A stretch of DNA of 64,000 nt from Harmothoe impar (lineage: Eukaryota > Annelida > Polychaeta > Phyllodocida > Polynoidae), in NCBI GenBank assembly GCA_947462335.1, contig OX381718.1, positions 38,036,976 through 38,100,975 on the forward strand, read 5' to 3'. The position numbers and the translations under genes are program-made. Below, piece by piece: positions 49,622 through 61,386 of this stretch. The stretch's first letter is position 1. Each line of letters begins with the position of its first letter. The notes under the pieces are model-generated. The model did not search any database and was not told the DNA's origin. It worked only from the letters and a program-made list of their open reading frames with translations.

Positions 49622-50672
49622 CAGTATCAAGGATTTAAAAAAAGAAATAAAACTAAATAATCCAACAGGTAAACATGGAGTGGGGACTGGCCTCTTAGTG
49701 ACTACGCAGTTGGAATATGACCTCTCAATGTGAGGAAAATAGTTGTGTAAATGCTCAGAAGGTATTTCCAAGTGGATATAGGACATATAGGAAGGGTATC
49801 TTTTTCCTTTTTCTGTCGGTCATCCGCTTATTACCTGTTTTTTTTTCTCCTGTGAACTAATGATAACATTTAGGCTGCGTTTCTTTAGATAGGAATTTGA
49901 CAGAATGAAGCAACTTTAGGCTAGAAGAAGGTGTCTTGCCAATCACCTGACCTAACCTAGCGAAACAGGGCCGACCATATAATGTTATATACAATTACAA
50001 AATAACAAAACAACATATTTAATATTTATTACTGAGAGCCAAAATGATTCGTTCATGCACTTCATGTTTTGATTTAAATCCGACTGACCAAGGTTATCAG
50101 ACCATGTTACTACATTCCTATTTTCGTTTTCTTTGGCTGAAACTGCATCTAAAATCATGTCCATATTATCCACAGTATCCCTGTTTATAATGGTTTTGAG
50201 GGACAACTTAATTTATTTAAATCCTACTAATAGTCTGGGTAATGTTGCACATTTCCTTCAATGACTATGGACAGCCTATAGTATATTACGCCCACTCTTC
50301 CATGTACGAAGATGTCTGTGTTTGAAAAGAGGTCCGGACCAATATGTTTGACCATGGGACAGGGGATATACCTCCCTCCTCCTCTTTCATCCCGCCTTCC
50401 TCCTCCTCTACCCAACTCTGGCACACACAAAAAGGCTCACTCTCCAACCCTAGTTGCTGTACTGTCTCTAATCACAGCCCTCAACCTCCACCCACCTATG
50501 AAATACTGGGTTTGGCACAAGTTGGCGATCCCCCTGGCTGGGATTATTATGTTACCGACAGGGGGAGATTTAGGCAGGGGAACAAAAGGTCGACCCGTCC
50601 TTGAAGCCCTGTGACCAGCTATATATTATACATACGTGTAATATTAACAGGGGTGGAAAATCCTTGGATTCC
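49622..50672. other. Intergenic, no gene seen
   Basis: No supported coding frame or structured element. Confidence 0.4.
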
Positions 50673-51080
50673 TGCCGGGTGGTGGTGGTATTCCACAGGT
50701 AGAGCACACAGGGCTTACACCCACCTAGTACTCCCACCTAGTACTCCCACCTAGTAACCCCACCTAGTAACCCCGCCTAGTACCCCCACCTAGCACGCCC
50801 ACCTAGTACCATCACCTGCTACTGGACTGACTCTAGCCTCCCCCACAGGCGGGAGGTGGTGGTATCCTGCAGGTAGAGCACAGAGGGCTTACCCATACTT
50901 AGTGCCCCTAGCTAGTACCCTCAGCTAGTACCCCAACCTAATACCCCCACCTAGTACCCCCACCTAGTACCCCCACCTAGTACCCCCACCTAGTTCTGCC
51001 ACCTAGTACCAGACTGACTGTAGCCTCCCCCACAGTCGGGAGGTGGTGGTATCCTGCAGGTAGAGCACAGAGGGCTTACC
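50673..51080. repeat. Composite minisatellite with higher-order repeat
   Basis: Runs of a 13-bp unit (ACCCCCACCTAGT and variants) fill about 50720-50810 and 50905-51010. They alternate with three copies of a longer block containing GGTGGTGGTAT...GGTAGAGCACA (from about 50673, 50846 and 51032), giving a period near 175-185 bp. Confidence 0.8.
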
Positions 51081-54000
51081 GCCAGCACGGGACCCGGCAG
51101 CCAGGTAGGTGGGGCAGAGGGGGCGGGGGAGTAGTATGCAGCATACTAGGTCCTGGAGGAAGGTTTAAACCATTATACATTGGGCTGTATTCACTGTCAA
51201 CTCCTGCCATGTACCTGATAACATTGTTCCCTAATGACATACAGCTGACATGTCTTTTTCCTGCATTGTGTCCACTTCAGAAACGTGTAGTCATCATCTT
51301 TCTACCAACCACCCATCCTCTGTTATGGTACAGAGTGTATCCTTCTCACCCAGCATCCTCCCTGGCCCTGCTTCTTTACCATCACTGCCTCTCTACCCTG
51401 CCCTGTCCTTCTCATATCACCCCCAACACCACACACTAACTTACCATGTCCCCTTTTACCTCATAATTGCCTCACATACATCACACCTCTTTCGTCAGTT
51501 TCTTTGGAGTCTATTTTACTATAGCTCAATGAGTCCATAGAAAAACGTAGAGAACATTATTCAAAGGGTTTCCAATAATGGGACTGGGGGACCAATTAAT
51601 GCCTCAAACATATGAAGAGCCCCAACTATCCTGGGTTGATAAAATTGAACTTGTGACCTGCCTCCTCCCCTCCCAGGACACAGTTGTACTTAAACTCCTC
51701 CTATAGGTGTACATCAAAATAGATGCATTCTCTGCTCCGTCTAAAGCCTCAAGTCACGATGGAGTGCACATACACCAAGAAGTCCCTCCTCTTCTTTCTT
51801 GAATCATCTTACACTGCTTAGAAAAGTACAGTTAGTACAAATGTAGTACATAGCAAGGGAAGGAGGCTGAATGTATATACCGCTGTGCCATTCCAGTATG
51901 TATACTTAGATTTAGGATGTAGGCATATTCTATCAGTCTATAGCTGTCCTGATCCCCTTGACATTCCCCGGTACAGTGATGCTTGTATACTGACAGTGTA
52001 GGCCGCTAGAAGTTACTACACACCAAGGTTTTTTACTGGGGATGGGTTAAAAGGGTGAAGTCTTCGGGAGTAAGATCTTAGCATCATTTTCCAGTATAGA
52101 CAAGAAACCCTACATATTTTTCGAAAAACAAGTTTAAAATGATAGTATGAATACCTTTGCTCTTTCTGTCTATCAGATGTTCTTGCTGTATCTCTCTCCT
52201 TGAACAGATCTCTATTCATCTGTCTATATCTATCTGCTTCGTATCTCTCTGTCCCTCATTCTGTCCCTATCTGTCTCTCGCTCGCCCTTTCTTTCATTAC
52301 TTCCTCTCCCGAACTTACTTCTTCCCCTTCTCCATCCTTCTCTCTATTACAATTAACTGCCTCACTATAAGTATAAGCTACCCATTTATCCCCCACACCG
52401 GCCAGCTTAATATCACTCCTGAACAAACCCATTGTGTTGTCTAAATCGCTTTACTATTTACTGTTTACTATTTACTGCTAAACAGACCCATGTATACCAA
52501 GGATTTAAATGAATCCCCAAAGGATTAGAAAAATACCTCCATGACAAACACCTAGATCTGTGTGTTGGTAGTAGGAATCTGCAGGCTAACATTACGTGCT
52601 GAAGGACATACACAAGCCAATACTACACACCGTGAGAAACCCCCTGGGGCAAACTGTACTCCCTTTATGTAGCCCTCCCCCTTTTTATCATAGCTGAGGG
52701 GAAAGGGATCTGTGCTGTATACATCGATGATAAGGTACATACCCATGCACATCTCTGTCAATTGAACAACCAGTTTTCCTAACTGAGGTATCAAGCTATG
52801 GCGTGCAAACAAAGCAAATTATTTACATTTTTGTCAATCTTGATTCCAGGCAATTGCACAGTTCTCTCCTGGTGCTTTAGGGTTGTGATGGTGATGACGG
52901 TGCAAAACTATGAAGTTGGGTGAGGGTAGTAATTAGGCCAAAAAGAAAATAGTTGTGTTCAGGTAACATGGCCCAAAAATAATAGGGTAGGTAGGTCGAT
53001 TTCTTCTTTTTTACCAAATTCTTTTAATGATTTTGAGACAAAATTCCTCGCATTTTCATATAACTTTCGGAAAAAAATGATGTCAGTGAGAAAAAAGTGT
53101 TTTTTGGTAGAGAAAAACACAAAAATGCCCCCCCCCCCCAAAAAAAAGGCGAAGGCTAAGCTATAGCATCTCATATACTAAAATATATATGCATGTAGTG
53201 TCAGTATACATTTCATTTCTACAATGTTTAGCAGTAAATAGTTTATTATTGGAGATGAGAGGAAAAACAGTCTGTGTCTCATATTATATTGCGTACAAAC
53301 AACCATTAGTAGTGTAAGTTGGATATAGTACAGCCCCGTATGCATTACACAAATTTATTGTATACTAGTAACCCAAGTTACGGCTGGGTGCACTCGTCTT
53401 TGACTTGTGGTTAGCCTTGTCTGGTGTCATTATAACACATACAGAGCTATGTCTGTCTTATATCTGCTACAGTATTTTTCCAGTTCGGCAGCCCATAGAT
53501 ACAGGTAGAGTGCAAACCTACAGTAGGTGTGACAATACCCAGGGGTCAGCTTGTACCGACATGCCAACTCCCACCCTATATACCACAATGTATCATGTCA
53601 AAGAGAATAATGGCGCTGTGCTATATTTGACTCTGACATTTATGACCTTTAATGGAGTTCATGTCCATGTAAACAAACAAAAGGCTACATTTTAATGACC
53701 ATATATTATAGTGTTGGCGCTTATTGGAGTGCGTCTGGGCGCCATTCCAAGGCAAGGTTTGCCTACAAATTACTGATGAATGCAATCAATGCATACACCA
53801 TTTTTCTTCTTTCAACAAAAATAAGATGAGACATAATGTCTTCTCTCAATAATCTTTAATACCCCGTATCCATGCAAATGCTGCATTGATCGCCTTTTTT
53901 TTGTGACTAATAATAAAATCAGATGTATACCATCCCCTATCGGCAAAAGCCTCAGCAATGTTGGTCAACTCTTTACAGAAAATTAAGCGGAATTAACGTA

Positions 54001-55595
54001 GAGATTCCAGCGAAAAGCAGTGATTCCTATACTTCAAATGCAAGAAAACTGGTATTTGTATGGAATGTAAAGCCAAATAATGGGTATACAACTAGAGGGG
54101 TTGAGAGGAGATGTGGTCTAGTGGACTGACCAGTGTGTCTTTGATACACGAGGGAGGAGGGGTGGATCAGCTTGACCTTGTCAGTTAAGTACTGTGTTTG
54201 ACCTCTATAGGGGTTCACGGTCAAACTGATCCCAGTGATACAGGTACCTCTGTGTATGACCTTGTAGAGATGACCTTGGAGATGTGGGTATGTACCCCGT
54301 ATGTACCCCGTGTGGGTATCATTTGGTGTAAGCCCCTATCCTGATATAGCATTTACACACCACAACACTGGGATCTTCAAAGAGAAATCCCTCGAGAGTT
54401 CTCGGTGTGTACCGGGGGTGTGTTTGTCTTTGCATATCTGTAAGTCGCTCTCCTTCTCTCTAGCTGTGCCCGATTAGCCCTACCCACCCCCCTTCCATCC
54501 TCTAATAATGGTCCTAGACCCTATACACACGGCGACATGGGCCATTTTGAGCCGGAATTTTGAGGCTTAGTGACATAGGACATGGGCAAAATGTAGATAG
54601 AGACATGGGACATAGACCCCTCCCCCCCCCCCATCAATTAAGGGTCCCCTCTCTATGTTTCTTTCACATTCATTTTACTTTCCATACAAATTGTGGGTGT
54701 GATGAAGGTGGTACGTATGATGTGAAGCCAAAGACACCTTAGACTTTAGAGCAGCTGTGGTTGGGGGTATTAATACCACACTCTCACCACTTTAATCCCA
54801 TCCAATTCGCAGTCACCAAGGAGGTGTCATAATAGCCTGACCATTACCTGAAAGTTGGAAGTGCTGGGGACACATTGGACAAAGTGCTACTTAACGATAC
54901 CGAAGATAGCACAACTGTCGCCCCTCTATAAAGGATATTAGCTGATTAGACCAACACCCAACACCCTGCAGGCACTGCTCACAGCTCTTATATGATCTGT
55001 GCCCCTCCTCCCTCCCCCAGAGTTTACCCCAGAGTGGATATTCATCCAAGAGAAAAACGTACAGAGAGAGGTACTCAAAATTTCTGCCTGTTTTTTCCAT
55101 AAATGCTACTTCAAACTACAGCAAGCCATATGGATTTTCTAGGGACATATTATGCTCATGCACCATACATGTGGATTCATTCTGGGAGGGATGGAGGGAC
55201 AGACACCAGGACATAGTGGTTGGGAGGGGGACATTGAGAATAGGGAATATTGGAGTGAGGTTGGAGGGGGAATGTGTATAGAGAAAGAAGGGAAGAGGGA
55301 GATTTTCCAGACAGGAAAATCAAGACCCAAGTCTAAATTAGGAACCACCTCTTATTCATGAGTACTCCCTTGACGACCAGTGTAGTGATTTGCATCCTGC
55401 ATACAGCCCCTAAGGTTTAATCCACCCTTAGTTACCATTAGGCGCCCCCATCCCCGCACAATGCCCCGACATCTGTAGGGGTGCTAAGTCAGGGAGTGGA
55501 TGCATTGTCATACACAGCCAATCACTTAAAGGGACACCAATAGGCAAGGTGAGAGGTAAGCCTAGCTCAGGCCTAAACCACCATGGGAGAAAGGC
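51081..55595. other. Intergenic, low-complexity stretches, no gene seen
   Basis: Pyrimidine-rich tracts (about 51300-51540 and 52160-52340) and C/A runs (53125-53150) give long but composition-driven frames. No domain, splice structure or repeat end was recognised. Confidence 0.45.
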
Positions 55596-55777
55596 TTATC
55601 CCTTTCAGGGCGGCATAGTCATTTAACTGTTAAATGCATTGTATTGTTTGTCGCTTTAATGCACTGGCGAGTAACGATGCACGAATGCAACACCAGAGAA
55701 TTACTCCCCAGCACAGCATTGGCGCATCAGGACGACACACGTTGCTTTGAGGCATCATGCCGTACTTAAAGGGCTAA
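55596..55777. mobile_element. TTAACCCTTTAA-type MITE, copy D
   Basis: Begins TTATCCCTTTCAGGGCGGCA and ends TTAAAGGGCTAA. The interior has GGCGAGTAACGATGC and ACGAATGCA, as in the other copies. Confidence 0.65.
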
Positions 55778-56857
55778 TGAGATAAACATACCTTAGCCTA
55801 TAGTGAGGATACCCACTCATTGCCAACAATACCCTTAAATGGGTGTCTACCTTAGGCCACGCCCCTTTTGACCATATAAGGACACGCCCAGTTTTTATTA
55901 GCTGCCATAGGACCGTCATTACGACGTGTTACTATGGTTACCGGAGGGTGTACAGTAATGGTTAACTAATACATGTAAGTCCTGTCTGAGTTTCTCTACC
56001 GTGGGAATGGTGAGGGACACATTGTAGGTAGCATACCAATGCTGAACTAGTTGACCTTCAAAGTTTTGGGAAAAAATACTCCAAAGACAACCTCGGGTGA
56101 TGACACAGTAGGAGGGGATACATATGCCTAACCAGGTGCCAATGTTGGGGTACAACATCAGATATCAGCAGAAGCAGCAGCAACAACAACAACAACACCA
56201 ACACTGATATCTCCCTCAGTCGCAGTCATGGTATTTATGGTCAGTACGCATTTTTAGTAGGCATATCTGCGTTCTAATATAACTACAATTAACAAAGCCA
56301 TTGTTGCTACAATGTATATCTGAAATTGAGTGTTGGCTTTATAGTTATGATTATCGCCACAATTTCAAGAATTTGTCCACTTTGAGTGAATGCAGTTCCA
56401 TTTACGTACACCAGCACCATACCCCCCCCCCCTCCCCCCCACCCTCCACACACAGGTTGCTGGATCCACAAGACCAACACGGCATCTGCTTTTCTGGCAG
56501 GGGTGAGCTGTTATTCTGAGGAAACTAGCAAAAACAGCTTTTGCTCTGTAGTTCCCTTCTCAGCCGCTTCTACTGCCATTATGGCGCTGCAGTAGAGGTT
56601 TGTCATGATAACAGGGTGGTCGGCGTTCTTGTTGTGTCAGCAGTATTATACATGTACCTCCATACATGAGTGACCTGTACATAGTAACACATACCCTGTA
56701 ACCCACCCCAACACAGGTAGGGTTACATACCGTGCTTTTGTTAGAAACCCTCCTGACCTGCCAGCTCTAAAGAGGACCAAAACATCCATATATAATTTTA
56801 ACAGCTTAATCTTTATTTCATCTTTCTAAATGTCAAAATGTTGTTTCCGCCATTACT
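55778..56857. other. Intergenic, no gene seen
   Basis: A (CAA)n tract at about 56175-56205 and a C-run near 56420; no supported gene. Confidence 0.4.
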
Positions 56858-57023
56858 TTACCCGTTTTAGGGCCGCATAGTGCTTTAATGCATTATACCT
56901 TTCACCGTCATGATTCATGAATGCTGCTCTCCCGATGATATAATATACTGTCGAAGGATTTGCACGATGCACGAATGCATCATTTAATACCACAAAAGCA
57001 ATATCCAGCCCTTAAAGGGCTAA
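56858..57023. mobile_element. TTAACCCTTTAA-type MITE, copy E
   Basis: Begins TTACCCGTTTTAGGGCCGCA and ends CCCTTAAAGGGCTAA. The interior has ATGCATTATACC, CATGATTCATGAATGC and ACGAATGCATC. Confidence 0.68.
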
Positions 57024-57333
57024 TACCCAGCTCATTCTTCTCCACCACGTTAAATGCCACATGTCAGGTGGACAGCCTGATACACACGTGTACCTCCTCC
57101 ACACCCTCATAAAACCATCAAAACCCACCTGACCTTGTAGAAAAACAAACCCTCTCCTCTGCCTCTGCCCCCATCAGTCGGAGCAAAGTGCTGTCCCCAA
57201 TTAACACCTGACGAGCTGGTCCTTCAAACCATCTGCCTCCTCACACATGGCTGTATGGGGGGGGGGGGGGGCGTGGTCAGCGGGAGGCGGGAGGGGGGGG
57301 GAGTTAAAGTGGCCAGGTGAGGGAGGTGTTAAG
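57024..57333. other. Short spacer with G-runs
   Basis: G-rich low complexity at about 57258-57300; no gene. Confidence 0.4.
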
Positions 57334-57514
57334 TTAACCCTTTAACGGTGGCATGGTGTTTTAATGCGCTATACCCTCCATTGTCATGACGCATGAATGC
57401 AGGCCTCGTCAGTGCTGCATGTTAGCATCATTCCAAACGTACGGGGTTGATACATTTATGCCTACAAAAAAGGGCATTGAATATTAAACCACTCTGCGAC
57501 CTTTAAAGAGTTAA
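57334..57514. mobile_element. TTAACCCTTTAA-type MITE, copy F
   Basis: Begins TTAACCCTTTAACGGTGGCA and ends CCTTTAAAGAGTTAA, with TTAA at both limits. Interior ATGCGCTATACC and CATGACGCATGAATGC. Only 310 bp from copy E, in the same orientation. Confidence 0.7.
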
Positions 57515-59307
57515 CCCCATGTGGGCGCTGACCACTCGGTGTTGTAGGGGTGTATAGGGGGACAGGTGTGTGGGATGAGGGTGAGAGTGGACTTTGCAGC
57601 TGGAGAGATGGAGTGGCCGTATTACCGAATCATTTATAATGATGTTACTATAAGCACCCCCTCGCTCATCTTCATATATATATACATGTACTGGCCCCTC
57701 CCCCACGTACAAACACAGAGCCCTAGTGTCCCTCCTGTTATATTGGAACTGCATAGTAAGGTAGTGTTTGACCCCCTTTTAGTTAACTATATGGGGGAGG
57801 TAAGATTTAGGAATTGTGTGTAATATATCATAAGATTTTTGCAAATGTCGGTGGGCCCAAACGTATAAATGTCCCCTCCCACTCTTCTCCCCCCTCCCCC
57901 TCCATTTTGTTCCTACCCCACAGTGAGGATTGATATTTTTATACTTTCTTGTCGCCTATATTTCCTCAGGGATCTCATTGCCCAGGGCTCCCCAGTAGAC
58001 ATATTTATATCGAACTTAAAACAATTAGTCTCTTCCCTTCTCCATCGGGTTTCATTCTCCTTCAGGATTCTCCCTCTGCCACCGCCCCCCATACCCTTAC
58101 TCCATTCTTCCACCCCGATACCTTCCCTTGCTCCACCGTTAAGTTCCACTATCGTTTAACGCTCAGACACTCACGAACAAACAGAGTTGGGCAGGTTCAT
58201 ACTAGGATTGGTTCCAGCTGTGTGTTGGGAACATCTGGGGATAGGGGAGTCATGAAGGGGGGGGGGGGTGTTTGAGGTATTCCCTAAGTACATGTTCACC
58301 TGGAGTGATGTATAGGCACCATGAGGGCGACTAAACATGTCCCGAAAGATGCGTGCAAGTTCGTTTATGCAGAGTGACTTTCATAGGTGGGGGAGGTCTT
58401 CGCAGCTATTTTAGTCCACTAATTTAAGAATTGAGCTACTCAGAACTAAATACGAGGAGTTATAGGTTAGTTCAAAAACTACACATACATGTAATCTTAT
58501 TGATCTAAATATCAGCAAATTGAACTGATCTAAAATAGTGATGTTGAAAGCAAAAATCGGCAGTCTATTTTGTATAACTGGAAGTTAATTCACTTCGATA
58601 TTTCGTTTATTCATTCATAGTTTAGTCCCAAAATTTTGTGTTATTGCCGATATCTGTATTCCATGTGGCCAGTGTATAATTTATGCACGTTCATATCTAC
58701 TCGCCCATTGGTTCTAATATAGATTATCTTTCCCCTCTAGTAGGTTACATGGGGCCAGCATACCAAAGCAGGGACGCAGGGACCCCCTACACTCGTAGAA
58801 AAAAAGGAGCTCTCCAGCCCCTCTCCGGTGGTAACCACAGGAGTCACAAAGTGCCCGGATGGTGGGGGGTCTGTTTACTCCCTGCCTTCTTAACCTCCTT
58901 GTATGGTTTACCAAGCGTGCCAAATCCTCTTACCTGTCTTTAATATTTTGTCCAAAAAGTATGTTTAACTAACAAAAAGGTGCGACCCTAGATATTTCTA
59001 TCAAATTTTGAGAAATAGGGACTGCCTGTCCTTCTGTGACCATGGTCAGCCATAGAGAGTCCAGCATTGCTGCTTTTCACACCAATCAGTCAGGCATTGT
59101 TGGACCCTGTTTGGAGAGAAAGTCAGACAATGATGACCACACATTGGCTTGAAAGTCAAGCAATGCTGGACGCTTTTTACAGTCAAAGTCAGACTGACTT
59201 TCACATGAGGGTGGTTTTGGCGACACATGCCTGAAGTGGCAGGTGAGTCCAGCTGACTCCCTCTTTTTTCTTTGTGTAGGTAAAAGAAAAGTGTGTTTTT
59301 TAAATCA
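57515..59307. other. Intergenic, no gene seen
   Basis: Low-complexity G- and C-rich tracts; no recognisable coding frame. Confidence 0.4.
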
Positions 59308-59450
59308 CAGGGGCGGATCCAGGATTTGGGGAAGGGGGGGGGGGCGTTAAATAGGCAATGTACTGGGGGTATTGAAAAGTTTTACATTAAAATGTGTAGA
59401 AAAATAGGTCGCGCACGCCGGGTCCGCCCCCCCCCCTAAAACCGCCCCTG
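59308..59450. mobile_element. 143-bp MITE with CAGGGGCGG ends
   Basis: Terminal inverted repeats CAGGGGCGG and CCGCCCCTG with adjacent G/C runs, of a type common in hAT-like non-autonomous elements. No matching 8-bp duplication was found. Confidence 0.6.
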
Positions 59451-60718
59451 CAGTTTCTACATATATCCTGGCAAATAATTATCACAACTATAAGAGGACA
59501 GTATCCTCCCCTTGACCGTATAAATATGGGCCATAACAATTTGGGAATTGAGTAAGTGGTCTCACTGGAGGAGGGGATTCATGGTGTGAGAAGTCCCCTT
59601 ATTTGACATGTTACATCGCGGTCACGCCCTTTGTCAGCAGCTTTGCACAATATAGGTGTTTTCTTTCTCCTGACAGGCCTCCCATAAGATTATAATAAGT
59701 ACATGGTTGATAATAGTGCCTCCTCACAGACAGGCATGTTAGCTCGTGGGTGCCACCTGGATCCTCCACCCTCAACAAGTCACTCCCATCTATAGTAGGG
59801 ATGCTGCTGGGTTGTGTCAGGGACTAGGAGGTACCTATGCCATGTTGTGGGTAATTCACTACAGAACTCATGACATCTTGGACTAGAGCTCGAGATTCCT
59901 TTTCATTGTTCTTACTGTCGCACAACCATGTCTATGTTAAGGGACCAATAATAATGCTGTCGTTAACATCGCTTCATTTAGCCCGTAAGGTCATTATATA
60001 ATGATGCGGAGGTTCCTCGCAGCATGTATACATTTGCATTTTTTCTTTACAAGTGGGGACCTAGGTCCCTAGTCATTAAGAATAATACAAATGTACGCCA
60101 CTGCCATGGGATTTTTTATGCATCCTATATAATAATATTATCTAAGATGGTGCCAGCACTGACTCTTCCCTGTTTGATGCATGTGACAGGAGCTGTACCC
60201 CTGTTTCTACATTCCTGACGTGTATCTATAAGGGTCCTTTTTACCACATCCAGGCACTGGAGGTCCATGATAACCCCACCCAGGCCACACTCCATTAGGG
60301 CCGTCATACGCGCCATACATCACCCTTCTTATGGATGCTGGCCTAGAAGTGAGTAAAGAGTGGGAAGGGGGGGGGGCACTGACTCAGGAACCGACCCAGG
60401 TGCGTGGTGGAGGGGATGGATCCAGTAACACCAAGGTACAGCATTTAAAAATCAATTTAAAAAAGGATGGAGGTGCGTCCGGATCCGATGGACCATCCAA
60501 GAAGTGTGTTAAGGTATAGACTATTTTTAGAATCGTTTTGTAGGGGCAGAGCAATTTGAAAAGGGGGTCCACTAAACACCACAGTACCACGGAAAAGTGT
60601 CACGCCGAAATTCACGGTGGATCAAAATATCATTAGAATAATAATCTTTTTTAAAGCAAAAAAGGGGGTCCAGCACCCTTTACAGAATCCATCTGTAAGA
60701 GAGAGAGAGACTTAATCA
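59451..60718. other. Intergenic, no gene seen
   Basis: Two short frames near 60024-60519 lack motifs. An AAAAGGGGGTCCA-type phrase occurs twice (about 60557 and 60658). Confidence 0.4.
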
Positions 60719-60878
60719 GGGACTCCACTACCCGATTTTGTCGTCAGATCGAACCAATGTCACCAATCGGACCCAAACAGATGTAGATATTTAAAGAAAT
60801 AACTAGCATCTGATCATACATGTTACCATGATCTGACTTTTGTGAGAATCGACGGGAAAATCGGGTAGTGGAGAGCCC
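60719..60878. mobile_element. 160-bp MITE with CTCCACTACCCGATTTT ends
   Basis: The ends GGGACTCCACTACCCGATTT and AAAATCGGGTAGTGGAGAGC are imperfect inverted repeats. The same end occurs singly at about 27978-28000, showing a dispersed family. No coding capacity. Confidence 0.7.
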
Positions 60879-61288
60879 ATGCAGCTACATGCTTGACTCC
60901 TTTGGGAATCTTGGCTTTAAGCGTTACGAAACGTGTTCTCCTTTTTTGAGGATAGAGAGTGAGGAATGAGGGACAACTTCATAACAAAAGCAAGTCTCAG
61001 TACTCACTGCATGTCAACTCAGCTTCCTGCTGTGATAGTCACAGATTATCTGCCACTTAATCCATGCAGCTTATCCCTAACTAGACCTCTATAATCTGTA
61101 TAAGTCAACACCTTAACACTCAGTCCCTTGGGAGAGTCATAGATTTACAAGGTCTTGAGAACTAATTGTTTCCAATTAATTAATGCTAATTCAATCCCTA
61201 AGATTGAGAGGTGTATGGAGGTTATGGGACCTTCCTCTCAGTTCACACAAGTCATTGTTGACTAAGGAGGTCTACACTGTGAGGGCAT
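60879..61288. other. Intergenic, no gene seen
   Basis: No coding or structured repeat recognised. Confidence 0.35.
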
Positions 61289-61289
61289 A

Positions 61290-61382
<93 letters not shown>
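61289..61382. repeat. (TA)n microsatellite
   Basis: About 94 bp of almost pure TA dinucleotide with one G interruption near 61304. Confidence 0.95.

Positions 61383-61386
<4 letters not shown>

Noticed and set aside
51209..51540. Overlapping plus-strand frames rich in Ser, Pro, His and Leu
   Set aside because: Driven by a pyrimidine-rich tract; no domain, splice site or conservation argument.
56301..56595. Frames with a poly-proline run
   Set aside because: The proline run is a C homopolymer; nothing else supports coding.
60331..60519. 62-codon Gly/Lys-rich frame ending before a GTATA
   Set aside because: Short, low complexity, no partner exon found.
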